From Neptuniibacter victor (lineage in GTDB: Bacteria; Pseudomonadota; Gammaproteobacteria; Pseudomonadales; Balneatricaceae): a stretch of DNA of 64,000 nucleotides. The stretch spans positions 3,348,001-3,412,000 of the forward strand of contig AP025763.1 in the NCBI GenBank assembly GCA_027943745.1, read 5' to 3'. The notes beneath the pieces were generated by a model that saw only the letters and a list, made by a program, of their open reading frames with translations, did no database searches and was not told the origin of the DNA. Within the stretch, counting starts at the first letter, position 1, and each line of letters starts with the position of its first letter. Positions 55,877 to 64,000 of the stretch are shown here, one piece after another. The position numbers and the translations under genes are program-made.

Positions 55877-56386
55877 ATGAAACTACTCACTTTAGTTCGG
55901 CATGCAAAATCCAGCTGGAAAGATCCAGAGCTAAATGATTTTGATCGTCCCTTGAACCACAGAGGAAAGCGCGATCTTCCACACATGGTCTCCCGCATGG
56001 CGGCTCACCATTTACAGCCAGACTTATTACTGAGTAGTGGCGCTGCCCGCGCCATGGCAACAACCAATGGGATTTGTAACCGTTTAGAGCTTCCTAGCGA
56101 AAGCCTACAAACCATTCCAGAGCTTTATGAATCTTGCGCTGAAACGCTGATGCTTGTTCTACAAAACATCCCTGATAGCTACCAACATATAATGCTAGTA
56201 GGGCATAATCCGGGACTAGAACATCTCAACGAAATACTCACCCAAAGCGCACTTAAGAAATTCCCCACCGCTGCCTATGCTCACTTACATCTAAGCATTA
56301 CAAATTGGCACGAACTTTCCGCTGCTTGCGCGACCATGACGCTGTTCGATTATCCCAAAATGCATTCCCCAGTTCGGGATAACTAA
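55877..56386 (+). CDS. sixA: SixA-like phosphohistidine phosphatase
   Basis: 169 residues from the ATG at 55877 (MKLLTLVRHAKSSW). The histidine-phosphatase motif RHAKSSW, the LNHRGKRD arginine and the LVGHNPGLEHL second-histidine region are present. SixA removes phosphoryl groups from histidine-phosphotransfer proteins such as the PTS-Ntr NPr. A TTG six codons earlier is an alternative. It is monocistronic here. Confidence 0.88.
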   Translation: MKLLTLVRHAKSSWKDPELNDFDRPLNHRGKRDLPHMVSRMAAHHLQPDLLLSSGAARAMATTNGICNRLELPSESLQTIPELYESCAETLMLVLQNIPDSYQHIMLVGHNPGLEHLNEILTQSALKKFPTAAYAHLHLSITNWHELSAACATMTLFDYPKMHSPVRDN

Positions 56387-56458
56387 AACCATCAGATAGC
56401 CAAAACTAACAGGTCGCATGTGCTAAAATCACCGTTCTTAACCTTTTGAGCCTGTCCT

Positions 56459-57415
56459 GTGGAACTATACTTACACTCGCTAAGCTTTACCGCTAACATT
56501 GTTGCTCCGATTTTCTTTATCGTTTTCTTAGGCTATCTACTCAAGCGAATAAAATTAATTGATGAGGCCTTCATTGGAACCGCGTCAAAGCTGGTCTTTG
56601 TCATTACGCTTCCCGCTCTCGTTTTCATGTCAATTTCACGAACCGACTTTCATGCTGTTTTCAACCCAGAACAATTAAGCTTTGTATTGATAGGCACGCT
56701 AATATCTTTTGTATTTCTCTGGGCAGGAGCAAAATTCTGGATTACAAAACCAGAGGATCTGGGCGTATTCATTCAGGGAGCATTTCGCAGCAATTATGGC
56801 ATTATTGGTCTGGCTGTAAGCTACAACTTATTTTCAGATTCAGGCTTAGCACAAGCATCGTTGTTACTGGCGTTAGTTATTCCTTTATTTAATGTTCTCT
56901 CTATCATCGCTCTAACGATTCCCGCCCAGCAGAGCGGCGCATCTAGCTGGGGAAAAACCACCTTAGAAGTGATTAAAAACCCATTAATTATTGCTGTTCT
57001 TTTAGCGCTACCGTTCTCTTACTTTGGCTTCCAGCTCCCTGAAATTGCCCAGAAGACAGGCCGCTACTTTGCAAACTTAACACTACCTCTAGCGCTACTT
57101 GCTATTGGCGGCTCACTCAACCTTGCGAGCTTGAGAAATACATCAGCGCAGGCAAGCTGGGCGACGGCATGCAAACTAGTCCTTATCCCTTTTATACTCA
57201 CAATTGCTGCTTGGGTTTATGGATTTCGCGGGCAAGATTTAGCCATGTTAATGGTGCTTTTTGGGTGCCCCACGGCTGCAGCAAGTTTCGTAATGGCCAA
57301 AGGGATGGGTGGCAACGCTGAACTAGCAGCCAACATTATTCTCATGACAACGCTTGGCTCTGTTATTACCCTGAGTGCGGGAATATATCTGCTTCGCGTC
57401 AGCGCTATTATTTGA
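56459..57415 (+). CDS. AEC (auxin efflux carrier)-family transporter
   Basis: 318 residues starting at a GTG, with about ten membrane helices. The AEC pattern is clear in FIVFLGYLLKRIKLIDEAF, LVFVITLPALVFMSIS and GAFRSNYGIIGLAVSYNLF. Such proteins export or import small carboxylates, and the substrate is unknown. It ends 16 bases before the convergent stop of the WYL regulator, with no clear terminator. Confidence 0.88.
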   Translation: MELYLHSLSFTANIVAPIFFIVFLGYLLKRIKLIDEAFIGTASKLVFVITLPALVFMSISRTDFHAVFNPEQLSFVLIGTLISFVFLWAGAKFWITKPEDLGVFIQGAFRSNYGIIGLAVSYNLFSDSGLAQASLLLALVIPLFNVLSIIALTIPAQQSGASSWGKTTLEVIKNPLIIAVLLALPFSYFGFQLPEIAQKTGRYFANLTLPLALLAIGGSLNLASLRNTSAQASWATACKLVLIPFILTIAAWVYGFRGQDLAMLMVLFGCPTAAASFVMAKGMGGNAELAANIILMTTLGSVITLSAGIYLLRVSAII

Positions 57416-57430
57416 TATACCCCAAGACTA

Positions 57431-58120
57431 TTACGGCGTCTTTTTTACTGTTGAGAGGTAATACTGCAAACTAATCTGTTCACTTGTCTGGAATTCACGA
57501 GGTGCCAAATTGCATTTTTGAAGACGATCCAATCGAAACATTCGATAATCCTGCCTTAATTCGCACCACGCCACTAAGGTCCAAACAGCCCCCCAGTAAA
57601 GCAGTCCTAACGGCCAAAGAGAGCGCTGAGAGCATTCACCGTCTTCTCGACGATACACAACATCAATTACTTGCTTTTGCTTTATCGCTTCACGGAGTAG
57701 GTCACTATATTTTGCACTCCATTGCCGATTAAACCCGGGGACCAAAATCCACTCAGGTTCAATCGAGTACTGCTGATGTACCGACGTCGGCAGCACAGCA
57801 CGAACCTTATCTAGCACCCGCGCTGCTGCATTACCCAGTTTTTGATCACTACAGCCCTGCACCATTCTGACGCCTAATAATAATGCCTCAAGCTCCTCTT
57901 CATCAAACATCATCGGGGGCAAATTAAACTCAGGCAGTAGCCTATAACCTACCCCCGCCTCTCCTTCAATAGGCACCCCTGAGAGCGATAGCGCCTGCAT
58001 GTCTCGATAGATAGTACGTTCTGAAACCGCTAACTCAGCAGCCAGATCTGTCGCTGTAAGAACACGACGACGCCCCCTTAAAAGGGTAACTATCTGAAAC
58101 AAGCGCTCCGCTTTTCTCAT
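57431..58120 (-). CDS. YafY-type HTH/WYL transcriptional regulator
   Basis: 229 residues. An N-terminal HTH_11 (TATDLAAELAVSERTIYRDMQALSLSGVP) is followed by a WYL domain (about 140-205, VDVVYRREDGECSQRSLWPLGLLYWGAVW). WYL regulators respond to small ligands or nucleic acids. The gene is 12 bases downstream of the ABM-like gene and probably cotranscribed. A palindrome upstream of that gene may be its operator. Confidence 0.88.
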   Translation of the reverse strand: MRKAERLFQIVTLLRGRRRVLTATDLAAELAVSERTIYRDMQALSLSGVPIEGEAGVGYRLLPEFNLPPMMFDEEELEALLLGVRMVQGCSDQKLGNAAARVLDKVRAVLPTSVHQQYSIEPEWILVPGFNRQWSAKYSDLLREAIKQKQVIDVVYRREDGECSQRSLWPLGLLYWGAVWTLVAWCELRQDYRMFRLDRLQKCNLAPREFQTSEQISLQYYLSTVKKTP

Positions 58121-58132
58121 TATCTCTCCCTT

Positions 58133-58450
58133 CTACACCAACTCACAATTCATCGTCTCAGCATTGACCAACATATGCCGCATAAAGCAGCTATCCATAT
58201 CGATTAAATCACATAGCGTTTTACCGACATCTGTATTCATAAACTGCTCACCTGCTCTCTTTGCGCTATCCATATCTTGCCAGTAAACAATATCGAACCA
58301 TTGATCTGCTTCATCCTGGCTCAATGAGCGATACAAAAAACCTGATTGTTGTTTAACAAAATCATTCACATCAGCATTTGTTGCTTCCAATTGCTGTTTA
58401 TCCACTCCGGCCTTCAAACGATAAGTCACCATCTCAACCACTGTTGTCAT
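58133..58450 (-). CDS. Antibiotic-biosynthesis-monooxygenase-like (dimeric alpha/beta barrel) protein
   Basis: 105 residues from the ATG at 58450, because GGAG lies 7 bases before it. The frame could begin two codons earlier at 58456 but the GGAG would then be one base away. The sequence VEMVTYRLKAGVDKQQL and the WFDIVYWQDMDSAKRAGEQF region fit the ABM/dimeric alpha-beta barrel fold. It is followed directly by the WYL regulator gene. Enzymatic or binding function is unknown. Confidence 0.72.
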   Translation of the reverse strand: MTTVVEMVTYRLKAGVDKQQLEATNADVNDFVKQQSGFLYRSLSQDEADQWFDIVYWQDMDSAKRAGEQFMNTDVGKTLCDLIDMDSCFMRHMLVNAETMNCELV

Positions 58451-58500
58451 TTCCATACTCCGTTATTCACTTAATTGACAACAGTGATGCTAAACTAGGC

Positions 58501-58524
58501 CTACTGACACCATCGTGTCAGTAG
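58501..58524. promoter_or_regulatory. Perfect palindrome TACTGACAC-N4-GTGTCAGTA, probable operator
   Basis: CTACTGACAC, CATC, GTGTCAGTAG: a perfect 10-bp inverted repeat in the 117-base gap between divergent genes. A possible -35 (CTGACA on the minus strand) lies in it, so binding would block transcription of the ABM/WYL operon. The WYL regulator of the same operon is the natural candidate to bind it. No T-run follows, so a terminator is unlikely. Confidence 0.6.
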
Positions 58525-58567
58525 CGTTTTAAAAAACCTGTTATTTACCCGATAGGCCAGAATACAC

Positions 58568-59155
58568 GTGTTAAATTTTTTCAAAAGTGATCGATTAGCG
58601 AAGGCATATCAAGCGATTATCGCCAATGATAAAGAGCAGCTACTTAAACAACTCAATAAAATAAAACCAAACGAAGTGGATCTGCCGGTATCAGATTCAA
58701 CCGCAAGCCTTGTCGAAATATGCATCTCTCAGCAACAGCCTAAACTATTGTCCTTAGTCCTGGAACACGGTGCTACCCCATCCGGTACAACCTCAGACAA
58801 CATCCCTTATGCCATGTTCGCGCTCAAACAAGAACAAAGCCTCAGTCTGTTAACGGCCTTACTAACCGCAGGCAATAATGAGGATAGAGATACGCTACTG
58901 AAACACTGCCTAGAACATAGTTCCGAAGCACAGCGGATGCTACACATCTCACTGCTGTTGCAACATGGAGCAACTATTAATGACGCGCTTTTAATACAAG
59001 CACTGGAATTAGGCGAACGACCTCTCATACACTTTTTAATAAACTCGGGTGCAGAACTATCTCAACTACCGCAAGAGATTGAGGCTAGTGACGAAACGCT
59101 TTCGTATGCGAAGCAGTGTTTAGAGGATCTAAGAATCAGGAAGATGTTCCTATGA
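58568..59155 (+). CDS. Ankyrin-like repeat protein
   Basis: 195 residues beginning at a GTG, with an ankyrin-like pattern of short helices and G-A turns (LVLEHGATPSG, LLQHGATIND, LINSGAELSQ) in about four irregular units. No signal peptide is seen. It is divergent from the ABM/WYL operon. Ankyrin units serve protein contact, and the partner is unknown. The repeats are degenerate, so the call is moderate. Confidence 0.65.
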   Translation: MLNFFKSDRLAKAYQAIIANDKEQLLKQLNKIKPNEVDLPVSDSTASLVEICISQQQPKLLSLVLEHGATPSGTTSDNIPYAMFALKQEQSLSLLTALLTAGNNEDRDTLLKHCLEHSSEAQRMLHISLLLQHGATINDALLIQALELGERPLIHFLINSGAELSQLPQEIEASDETLSYAKQCLEDLRIRKMFL

Positions 59156-59204
59156 TTCGATATCGAAAATTACAAACATATCCACAGGCCAGTTAGACTT
59201 GCCC

Positions 59205-59630
59205 TTATGACTCACTCGGCGTTTCGATAGACAATGCAGGTATATCAATTTTAGGGCAGCGATCCATCACCACTGTTAAACCTGCATTTTCAGCGCGAGC
59301 TTTCGCTTGATCATCCACAACACCGAGCTGCAACCAAACAGCCTTAGCTTTCATAGCGATTGCTTCATCTACAATAACGCCTGCTTCCGCACTTTTTCTG
59401 AAGATATCAACCATATCGATTTCTTCAGAAATATCCGTCAACGAACCTCGAACAATCTCATTGTGAAGCTCTTGACCTTCAAGGGCAGGATTAACAGGAA
59501 TCACCTTGTATCCACAACGCTGCAAGAAAGCCATAACGCGATAACTTGCACGCTGCGGCTTATTGCTTGCACCCACGACTGCGATCGTTTGAACCTGTTC
59601 CAACAACCCCCTAACCGTTTGCTCAATCAC
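59205..59630 (-). CDS. YccU-like CoA-binding domain protein
   Basis: 141 residues with a Rossmann-type CoA-binding fold: VVGASNKPQRASYRVMAFL (G-A-S-x-x-P), VIPVNPALEGQEL and AVWLQLGVVDDQA, ending DRCPKID. This is the YccU/CoA_binding_2 family, related to succinyl-CoA synthetase alpha domains but without catalytic histidine. It overlaps the end of the MoeB-like gene by 8 bases. Function unknown. Confidence 0.85.
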   Translation of the reverse strand: MIEQTVRGLLEQVQTIAVVGASNKPQRASYRVMAFLQRCGYKVIPVNPALEGQELHNEIVRGSLTDISEEIDMVDIFRKSAEAGVIVDEAIAMKAKAVWLQLGVVDDQAKARAENAGLTVVMDRCPKIDIPALSIETPSES

Positions 59631-60411
59631 TTTGATTCATCCTCTCATGCTCAGCCATTGCAGATGCAGAGCATACCGAACAGTGAGGATCTTTGCGTAA
59701 TTTAAGCGTTCGCCACTCCATAGATTTAGCATCAAGAAGCATTAAACGCCCCGCAAGGCTTTCCCCCACCGAAGCCAAAACCTTAAGCACTTCCATCGCT
59801 TGTATCGAGCCTATAATGCCGACCAAAGGAGACAATACACCCGACTCCGAACAGGTCAGCGCTTCATCACTCCCTTCTTTGTAAAGACATTGATAACAAG
59901 GTGATTCTATTTTGAGTGGATCATATACGGCAACCTGCCCTTCCATTCTTATTGCAGCTCCCGATACAAGAGGCTTCAAATGTCTAAAGCAAGCACGGTT
60001 AATTGCAAATCGTGTCGTAAAATTATCGGTGCAATCAACAACAAGATCCACGGTTGCAATTAAGCGTTGGAGGGCATCTTCATCTAAGCGCTCATAAATT
60101 GACTTAACACGAATATCGGGATTCAACGCGGCAATGGTATTACGCGCAGAATCGACTTTGGGTTGACCAATTCTCTTACTGTTGTGAGCGATTTGACGCT
60201 GAAGGTTTGATAATTCGACCTCGTCATCATCAAGTAAAACCAGCTCTCCAACCCCTGCTGCGGCTAAATACATTGCGACAGGGCTACCTAAACCACCAAG
60301 GCCAATGATCAGGACCGTTGAATTTAACCATGTCTCCTGACCATTTATATCAACATCGGGCAACATAATTTGACGGCTATAACGCAACAGCTGCTCATCA
60401 TTTAACATCAA
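59623..60411 (-). CDS. MoeB/ThiF/HesA-family adenylyltransferase
   Basis: 262 residues. An ATP-binding GLGGLGSPVAMYLAAAGVG motif, RQIAHNSKRIGQPK, the catalytic cysteine in TCSESGVLSPL and two zinc CxxC pairs (CYQC near 175 and CSVC near the end) identify an E1-like adenylyltransferase for MoaD, ThiS or similar sulfur-carrier proteins. Its place downstream of prmC is the usual one in gammaproteobacteria, and MoeB is the likely role. Sequence alone does not separate MoeB from ThiF. Confidence 0.88.
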   Translation of the reverse strand: MMLNDEQLLRYSRQIMLPDVDINGQETWLNSTVLIIGLGGLGSPVAMYLAAAGVGELVLLDDDEVELSNLQRQIAHNSKRIGQPKVDSARNTIAALNPDIRVKSIYERLDEDALQRLIATVDLVVDCTDNFTTRFAINRACFRHLKPLVSGAAIRMEGQVAVYDPLKIESPCYQCLYKEGSDEALTCSESGVLSPLVGIIGSIQAMEVLKVLASVGESLAGRLMLLDAKSMEWRTLKLRKDPHCSVCSASAMAEHERMNQSD

Positions 60412-60450
60412 CGCACTCCAACACGATATTTTTTGTACTTTATCCGTTTT

Positions 60451-61281
60451 TTAACCTGGCCAGCAAGCATGAGTCACTCTTTCATTGTTACCATAGTCAC
60501 ATGCAGTTTCTATAGCCTCGTAGCCTAAAGACGCTAACAGGCTCCTGCACGACGCACCTTGATCAAAGCCATGTTCCAAAATAAGTACACCGCCCACAGA
60601 TAAATAATCCCTTGCCCCTATACTGATTGTTTCAATATCAGCCATACCTTGATTATCAGCGGTTAACGCTGACAGAGGCTCAAAACGCACATCACCTTCC
60701 AGGAGATGTGGATCAGTAGGGTCTATATAGGGAGGATTACTCACTATTAAGTCATACTTGCCAGCATGCGGGTCAAACCAGCTTCCCGCCCTTATCTCAA
60801 CATTATCCAGCTTGAGCTTTTTTCTATTTCGCTCAGCTAACGCCGCCGCTTCCTGCAAAAAGTCGGAGGCTACGACATGCCAATGAGGACGTTCCCAAGC
60901 CAGCGCCAATGCGATCGCTCCAGTGCCAGTCCCTAGATCAGCAACCTTAGCGTTTTTTATCTCACAAAGCTCTAATGCTTTTTCAACGAGAACTTCCGTA
61001 TCTGGTCGCGGTATTAATGTTTTCGACGACACTTCTAGATCAAAATCCCAAAAGCCACGAGAGCCAAGAATATGCGCAACCGGCTCACCACTCATTCGGC
61101 GCTGAACAAACCGTCTTAAAGCCTCTTCATCAGATTCGCTAATCTCTTTTTCAGGCCAAGTAAACAAGTAACTCCTTGGTTTATCCAAGAGATGACACAG
61201 CATCAATTCAACATCCAACAACGCACTATCGGAGATCAAGCTCAACGGTTCATGCAAAGCTAAAGCTTGTTTAATCTGCAT
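60451..61281 (-). CDS. prmC: PrmC, release-factor glutamine methyltransferase
   Basis: 276 residues. An N-terminal helical domain is followed by a SAM-dependent methyltransferase with VADLGTGTGAIALALAWERP and the NPPY motif (SNPPYIDP). PrmC methylates the GGQ glutamine of RF1 and RF2. It sits after prfA, which it modifies, but a terminator lies between the two, so a separate start or readthrough is needed. Confidence 0.95.
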   Translation of the reverse strand: MQIKQALALHEPLSLISDSALLDVELMLCHLLDKPRSYLFTWPEKEISESDEEALRRFVQRRMSGEPVAHILGSRGFWDFDLEVSSKTLIPRPDTEVLVEKALELCEIKNAKVADLGTGTGAIALALAWERPHWHVVASDFLQEAAALAERNRKKLKLDNVEIRAGSWFDPHAGKYDLIVSNPPYIDPTDPHLLEGDVRFEPLSALTADNQGMADIETISIGARDYLSVGGVLILEHGFDQGASCRSLLASLGYEAIETACDYGNNERVTHACWPG

Positions 61282-61307
61282 ACAAAAACACTCATATCAC
61301 TGAAACT

Positions 61308-61330
61308 AAAAAGGGCCTAGAGGCCCTTTT
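61308..61330 (-). terminator. Terminator between prfA and prmC
   Basis: AAAAGGGCC, loop TAGA, GGCCCTTTT: a strong hairpin with T-run on the minus strand, 6 bases past the prfA stop and upstream of prmC. Confidence 0.8.
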
Positions 61331-61335
61331 CAAAT

Positions 61336-62427
61336 TTAGTTCTCTTCTGAGAGAGCTCCAAGCTGCTCAGCCTGGAATTCATGCAACAATGGTTCAACAA
61401 CATGCTGCAACTCCCCGCCTATAATCTCTTGCAGTTTATACAGTGTCAGATTGATACGATGATCTGTCACTCGTCCCTGTGGATAATTATAGGTTCTGAT
61501 ACGTTCCGAGCGATCACCACTACCAACAAGGCTCTTACGGGTATCAGCCATCTCTGCTGCATTTCGCTCATCTTCAGCTGCTTGCAACCTTGATGCGAGC
61601 AAAGACATCGCTTTAGCGCGGTTCTTGTGTTGTGAGCGCTCTTCCTGGCACTCAACCACCACGCCTGTCGGAATATGCGTCAAGCGAATCGCGGAGTCTG
61701 TTTTATTGACATGCTGACCACCCGCACCTGACGCACGGAATGTATCAACACGGAGATCGGCTTTATTAATTTCAATCTCTGCCGCCTCATCCATTTCAGC
61801 CATAATAGCTACAGTACAAGCGGAGGTATGCACGCGCCCTTGCGACTCGGTTTCCGGTACACGCTGCACTCTGTGCGCCCCAGATTCAAACTTTAACTTC
61901 GAGTACACATCCGTGCCAACAATACGAGAAATAACCTCTTTATAGCCACCGTGATCACCCTCATTCACGCTGATCACTTCTACTCGCCATCCTTGTACTT
62001 CAGCAAAGCGAGAGTACATACGGAAAAGATCACCAGCAAAGATAGCAGCCTCATCACCACCCGTACCCGCACGTACTTCTAAAAATACATTTCGTGAATC
62101 ATTAGGGTCTTTAGGCAGCAGTAAAATCTCCAACTCCCCTTCCAAAGCCTCTATACGCGCTTTGACCTCGGGATACTCCTCCTTAGCCATTTCACGCATA
62201 TCCGGATCGCTATCAGCCATCATCGCTTCAGCTTCAGCCAGATCCTCTTCCGCTTGATTAAAAGCACTAAACGCTTGCACCACCGGCTCCAATTCAGAAT
62301 ATTCTTTAGAGTAATCTCTAAATTTTTTCTGATCGGATATCACTTCGGGGTCAGACAATAACGCCGCTAGCTCTTCGTAACGATCACTAAGTTTTTCAAG
62401 CTTATTTACAATTGATTCTTTCATCAT
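61336..62427 (-). CDS. prfA: PrfA, peptide chain release factor 1
   Basis: 363 residues with the stop-codon recognition tripeptide at P191-T193 (RVPETE), the GGQ motif at 236-238 in [14 protein letters not shown] and the [12 protein letters not shown] segment. It releases peptides at UAA and UAG. It overlaps the hemA stop by 4 bases (ATGA), the normal hemA-prfA coupling. A second ATG follows immediately at 62424. Confidence 0.97.
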   Translation of the reverse strand: MMKESIVNKLEKLSDRYEELAALLSDPEVISDQKKFRDYSKEYSELEPVVQAFSAFNQAEEDLAEAEAMMADSDPDMREMAKEEYPEVKARIEALEGELEILLLPKDPNDSRNVFLEVRAGTGGDEAAIFAGDLFRMYSRFAEVQGWRVEVISVNEGDHGGYKEVISRIVGTDVYSKLKFESGAHRVQRVPETESQGRVHTSACTVAIMAEMDEAAEIEINKADLRVDTFRASGAGGQHVNKTDSAIRLTHIPTGVVVECQEERSQHKNRAKAMSLLASRLQAAEDERNAAEMADTRKSLVGSGDRSERIRTYNYPQGRVTDHRINLTLYKLQEIIGGELQHVVEPLLHEFQAEQLGALSEEN

Positions 62428-63695
62428 TTCTCATTTTTTGGATGTTCACCCAACTGATGCAGTTCCTGCACCAACTCAAGCAAATCTGTTCGACCTTCAG
62501 CACTTGCCTTACGCAGCTGAATTGTCGGGTGATGAAGCAGTTTATTCGTTAATCCACGAGCCAACATCGTTAACACGTCTTCCGCAGGTTTACCTTTAGC
62601 AAGCTGCTTAAGCGCCTTTTCCATCTCTTGATCACGTACAGATTCAGCTTGGCTTCGGAAGGTAGTCAACAGATCGACTGCATCTAAAGAGCGTAATTGG
62701 CGCATAAAATCATGTGCGCCAGTTTCAATAATTTCTTCTGCCTGTCTAGCCGCATTTTCTCGGCTCCGCTGATTCTCTTCTATAACCTCTTTGAGATCAT
62801 CAACGGTATATAAATAAACATCATCTAGCTCTGCTACTTGAGCTTCGATATCACGTGGTACAGCGATATCGACCATAAATATGGGACGATGTTTACGCTT
62901 TTTAAGTGCCGTTTCCACCGCTCCCTTACCGAGTATTGGTAACTGGCTTGCCGTAGAGGCTATAACAATATCAGCATCACTCAGCGCATCTGGGATATCA
63001 CCAAGCAAGATCGCTTTGCCATCAAACTCTTCCGCCAAAGACAATGCTCGACTCAGGGTTCTATTAGCTACTGTAATATCTTTCACGCCAGCTTGGGACA
63101 GATGACGGGCAACCAATTCTATCGTTTCACCCGCGCCGACTAAAAGCGCTTTGCTTCGATTCAAATCAGCAAAAATATGCTGCGCTAAACTAACCGCGGC
63201 AAAGGCAACTGAAACAGGATTTTCACCAATGGCGGTATCCGTTCGAACTTGCTTAGCAACCGAAAATGTCTGCTGAAACAAACGCCCCAGTTCAGCACCC
63301 ACATGGCCATACTCTTGCGATAGGCTATAAGCAGATTTTAACTGCCCCAATATCTGAGGCTCACCTAACACCAAAGAATCTAAACCACTTGCGACACGCA
63401 TCATATGACGTGCAGCTTCCTCATCCCAATAAGCATAAGAACACTTTTGCAGCTCATCTGGATCTAGCTGGTGATACTCACCTAACCATTCAAGTAGCGC
63501 TCTAGTGCCCTCTATTCCAGACGAGCAATACAATTCTGTGCGATTGCAGGTAGAAAGAATTGCAATCTCTTTTAAATCAGCAAAGTCACGTGCAGCCAGC
63601 ATCGCTTCCGATAACAGTTCAGGCGCAAACGCTACACGTTCACGCACCTCCACCGGGGCTGTTTTATGATTGATGCCTAATGCTAATAAAGCCAT
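62424..63695 (-). CDS. hemA: HemA, glutamyl-tRNA reductase
   Basis: 423 residues from the ATG at 63695 ([20 protein letters not shown]). A GTG four codons earlier is possible, but GGAA lies better for the ATG. The catalytic cysteine C50 is in [11 protein letters not shown], the NADP-binding [17 protein letters not shown] follows at about 185, and the C-terminal dimerisation helix is present. It makes glutamate-1-semialdehyde, the first committed step of haem synthesis by the C5 route. Divergent from lolB. Confidence 0.96.
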   Translation of the reverse strand: MALLALGINHKTAPVEVRERVAFAPELLSEAMLAARDFADLKEIAILSTCNRTELYCSSGIEGTRALLEWLGEYHQLDPDELQKCSYAYWDEEAARHMMRVASGLDSLVLGEPQILGQLKSAYSLSQEYGHVGAELGRLFQQTFSVAKQVRTDTAIGENPVSVAFAAVSLAQHIFADLNRSKALLVGAGETIELVARHLSQAGVKDITVANRTLSRALSLAEEFDGKAILLGDIPDALSDADIVIASTASQLPILGKGAVETALKKRKHRPIFMVDIAVPRDIEAQVAELDDVYLYTVDDLKEVIEENQRSRENAARQAEEIIETGAHDFMRQLRSLDAVDLLTTFRSQAESVRDQEMEKALKQLAKGKPAEDVLTMLARGLTNKLLHHPTIQLRKASAEGRTDLLELVQELHQLGEHPKNEK

Positions 63696-63877
63696 TCTTT
63701 CCGCCACTACTACCTACTGACACTAAATATGCAATTACCCTAAGTCAGCACACTCTGACCCAAATAAGCGCGCTATGATACAACGCTTTGCCTCAAAGGT
63801 TAAAACACCGCACAACAATTATGGGAACTTATCGCAAGAAACAAGCCCTTAATAGTAGTTAAAACCTACTCAAGTAG

Positions 63878-63907
63878 CTGACAAGCGGCTCTTTATTCAA
63901 CTATAGT
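63878..63907 (+). promoter_or_regulatory. Candidate sigma-70 promoter for lolB
   Basis: CTGACA (63878-63883), 18-base spacer and TATAGT (63902-63907) lie about 35 bases before the gene start, in the 245-base gap shared with hemA. Confidence 0.35.
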
Positions 63908-63940
63908 GACCAAACTAACCTAGGGATGGCAGAGACATTT

Positions 63941-64000
63941 GTGCGTTTTTTCATGAATAAATTTCTTATATTTTTTGTAATCACTCTTTCCTTGCTGCAA
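63941..64000 (+). CDS. lolB: Start of probable LolB lipoprotein (cut by window edge)
   Basis: Only 20 codons are visible, from a GTG at 63941 or an ATG at 63953 (MNKFLIFFVITLSLLQ), which looks like the hydrophobic core of a lipoprotein signal peptide. The lipobox lies beyond the window. LolB is called because lolB is normally divergent from hemA in gammaproteobacteria. Sequence evidence alone is weak. Confidence 0.55.
   Translation, partial: MRFFMNKFLIFFVITLSLLQ

Noticed and set aside
1-64000. Search for CRISPR arrays, tRNA/rRNA genes, IS elements, phage or att-like repeats
   Set aside because: I saw no repeated spacer pattern, no transposase or integrase, no tRNA-like cloverleaf and no terminal repeats. 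The window looks like stable chromosome.

Overview
The window reads as chromosomal DNA of a motile, aerobic, marine-type gammaproteobacterium, most likely an Oceanospirillales relative (Neptunomonas/Marinobacterium/Amphritea type). Grounds: the Pseudomonas-style polar flagellar system (FleQ/FleS/FleR, FlhF/FleN, FliA), a VC_2705-type symporter with a CrbS/CrbR-like regulator pair and Acs, and a lolB<-|->hemA-prfA-prmC housekeeping end. Base composition looks uniform, and I see no phage, IS element, CRISPR array, rRNA or tRNA gene. The genus is inferred from gene order, not proven.

Layout. (1) 1-19,002, all minus strand: a contiguous flagellar/chemotaxis block fliEFGHIJ-fliK-fliLMNOPQR-flhBA-flhF-fleN-fliA-cheY-cheZ (cheZ cut by the window edge), with sigma-54-like promoters ahead of fliE, fliK and flhA. 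(2) 19,178-30,916: an acetate block. It holds a DEDDh exonuclease, a cNMP/CBS/DUF294 nucleotidyltransferase-like protein, a two-subunit sodium:solute (acetate-type) symporter, a divergent SSS-domain hybrid histidine kinase (CrbS-like), its NarL-type regulator (CrbR-like) and acetyl-CoA synthetase. (3) 31,145-40,940: the second flagellar block, fleQ-fleS-fleR, fliS, fliD, flaG and fliC, with a FliT-like gene diverging from fliC. FliC and FliD are both unusually large. (4) 41,062-46,412: a YCF48/RND pair and an Aer-like chemoreceptor.

(5) 46,623-50,793 is the most striking part. A LuxP-family periplasmic protein keeps all eight AI-2-contacting residues I can recall from Vibrio harveyi LuxP. It overlaps a membrane protein whose periplasmic half resembles LuxQ but whose output is PAS-PAS-GGDEF-EAL instead of a histidine kinase. 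This looks like an autoinducer-2 to cyclic-di-GMP receptor that bypasses LuxU/LuxO. (6) 50,855-52,001: a Fur-box-preceded 52-residue four-cysteine protein, a ferritin and a small zinc-ribbon-like protein. (7) 52,044-55,292: a sigma-54 activator followed by a CoA-transferase gene that has a sigma-54 promoter and a palindromic upstream site. (8) 55,541-59,155: SixA phosphatase, an AEC-type transporter, a WYL regulator with its probable target and operator, and an ankyrin-like protein. (9) 59,205-64,000: CoA-binding protein, MoeB/ThiF-like enzyme, prmC, prfA, hemA and the start of lolB.

The parts fit together as motility, acetate use and second-messenger control. FleQ-type regulators respond to c-di-GMP in relatives, and the LuxP/GGDEF-EAL pair could feed that pool, although this FleQ lacks one arginine usually involved in binding c-di-GMP.
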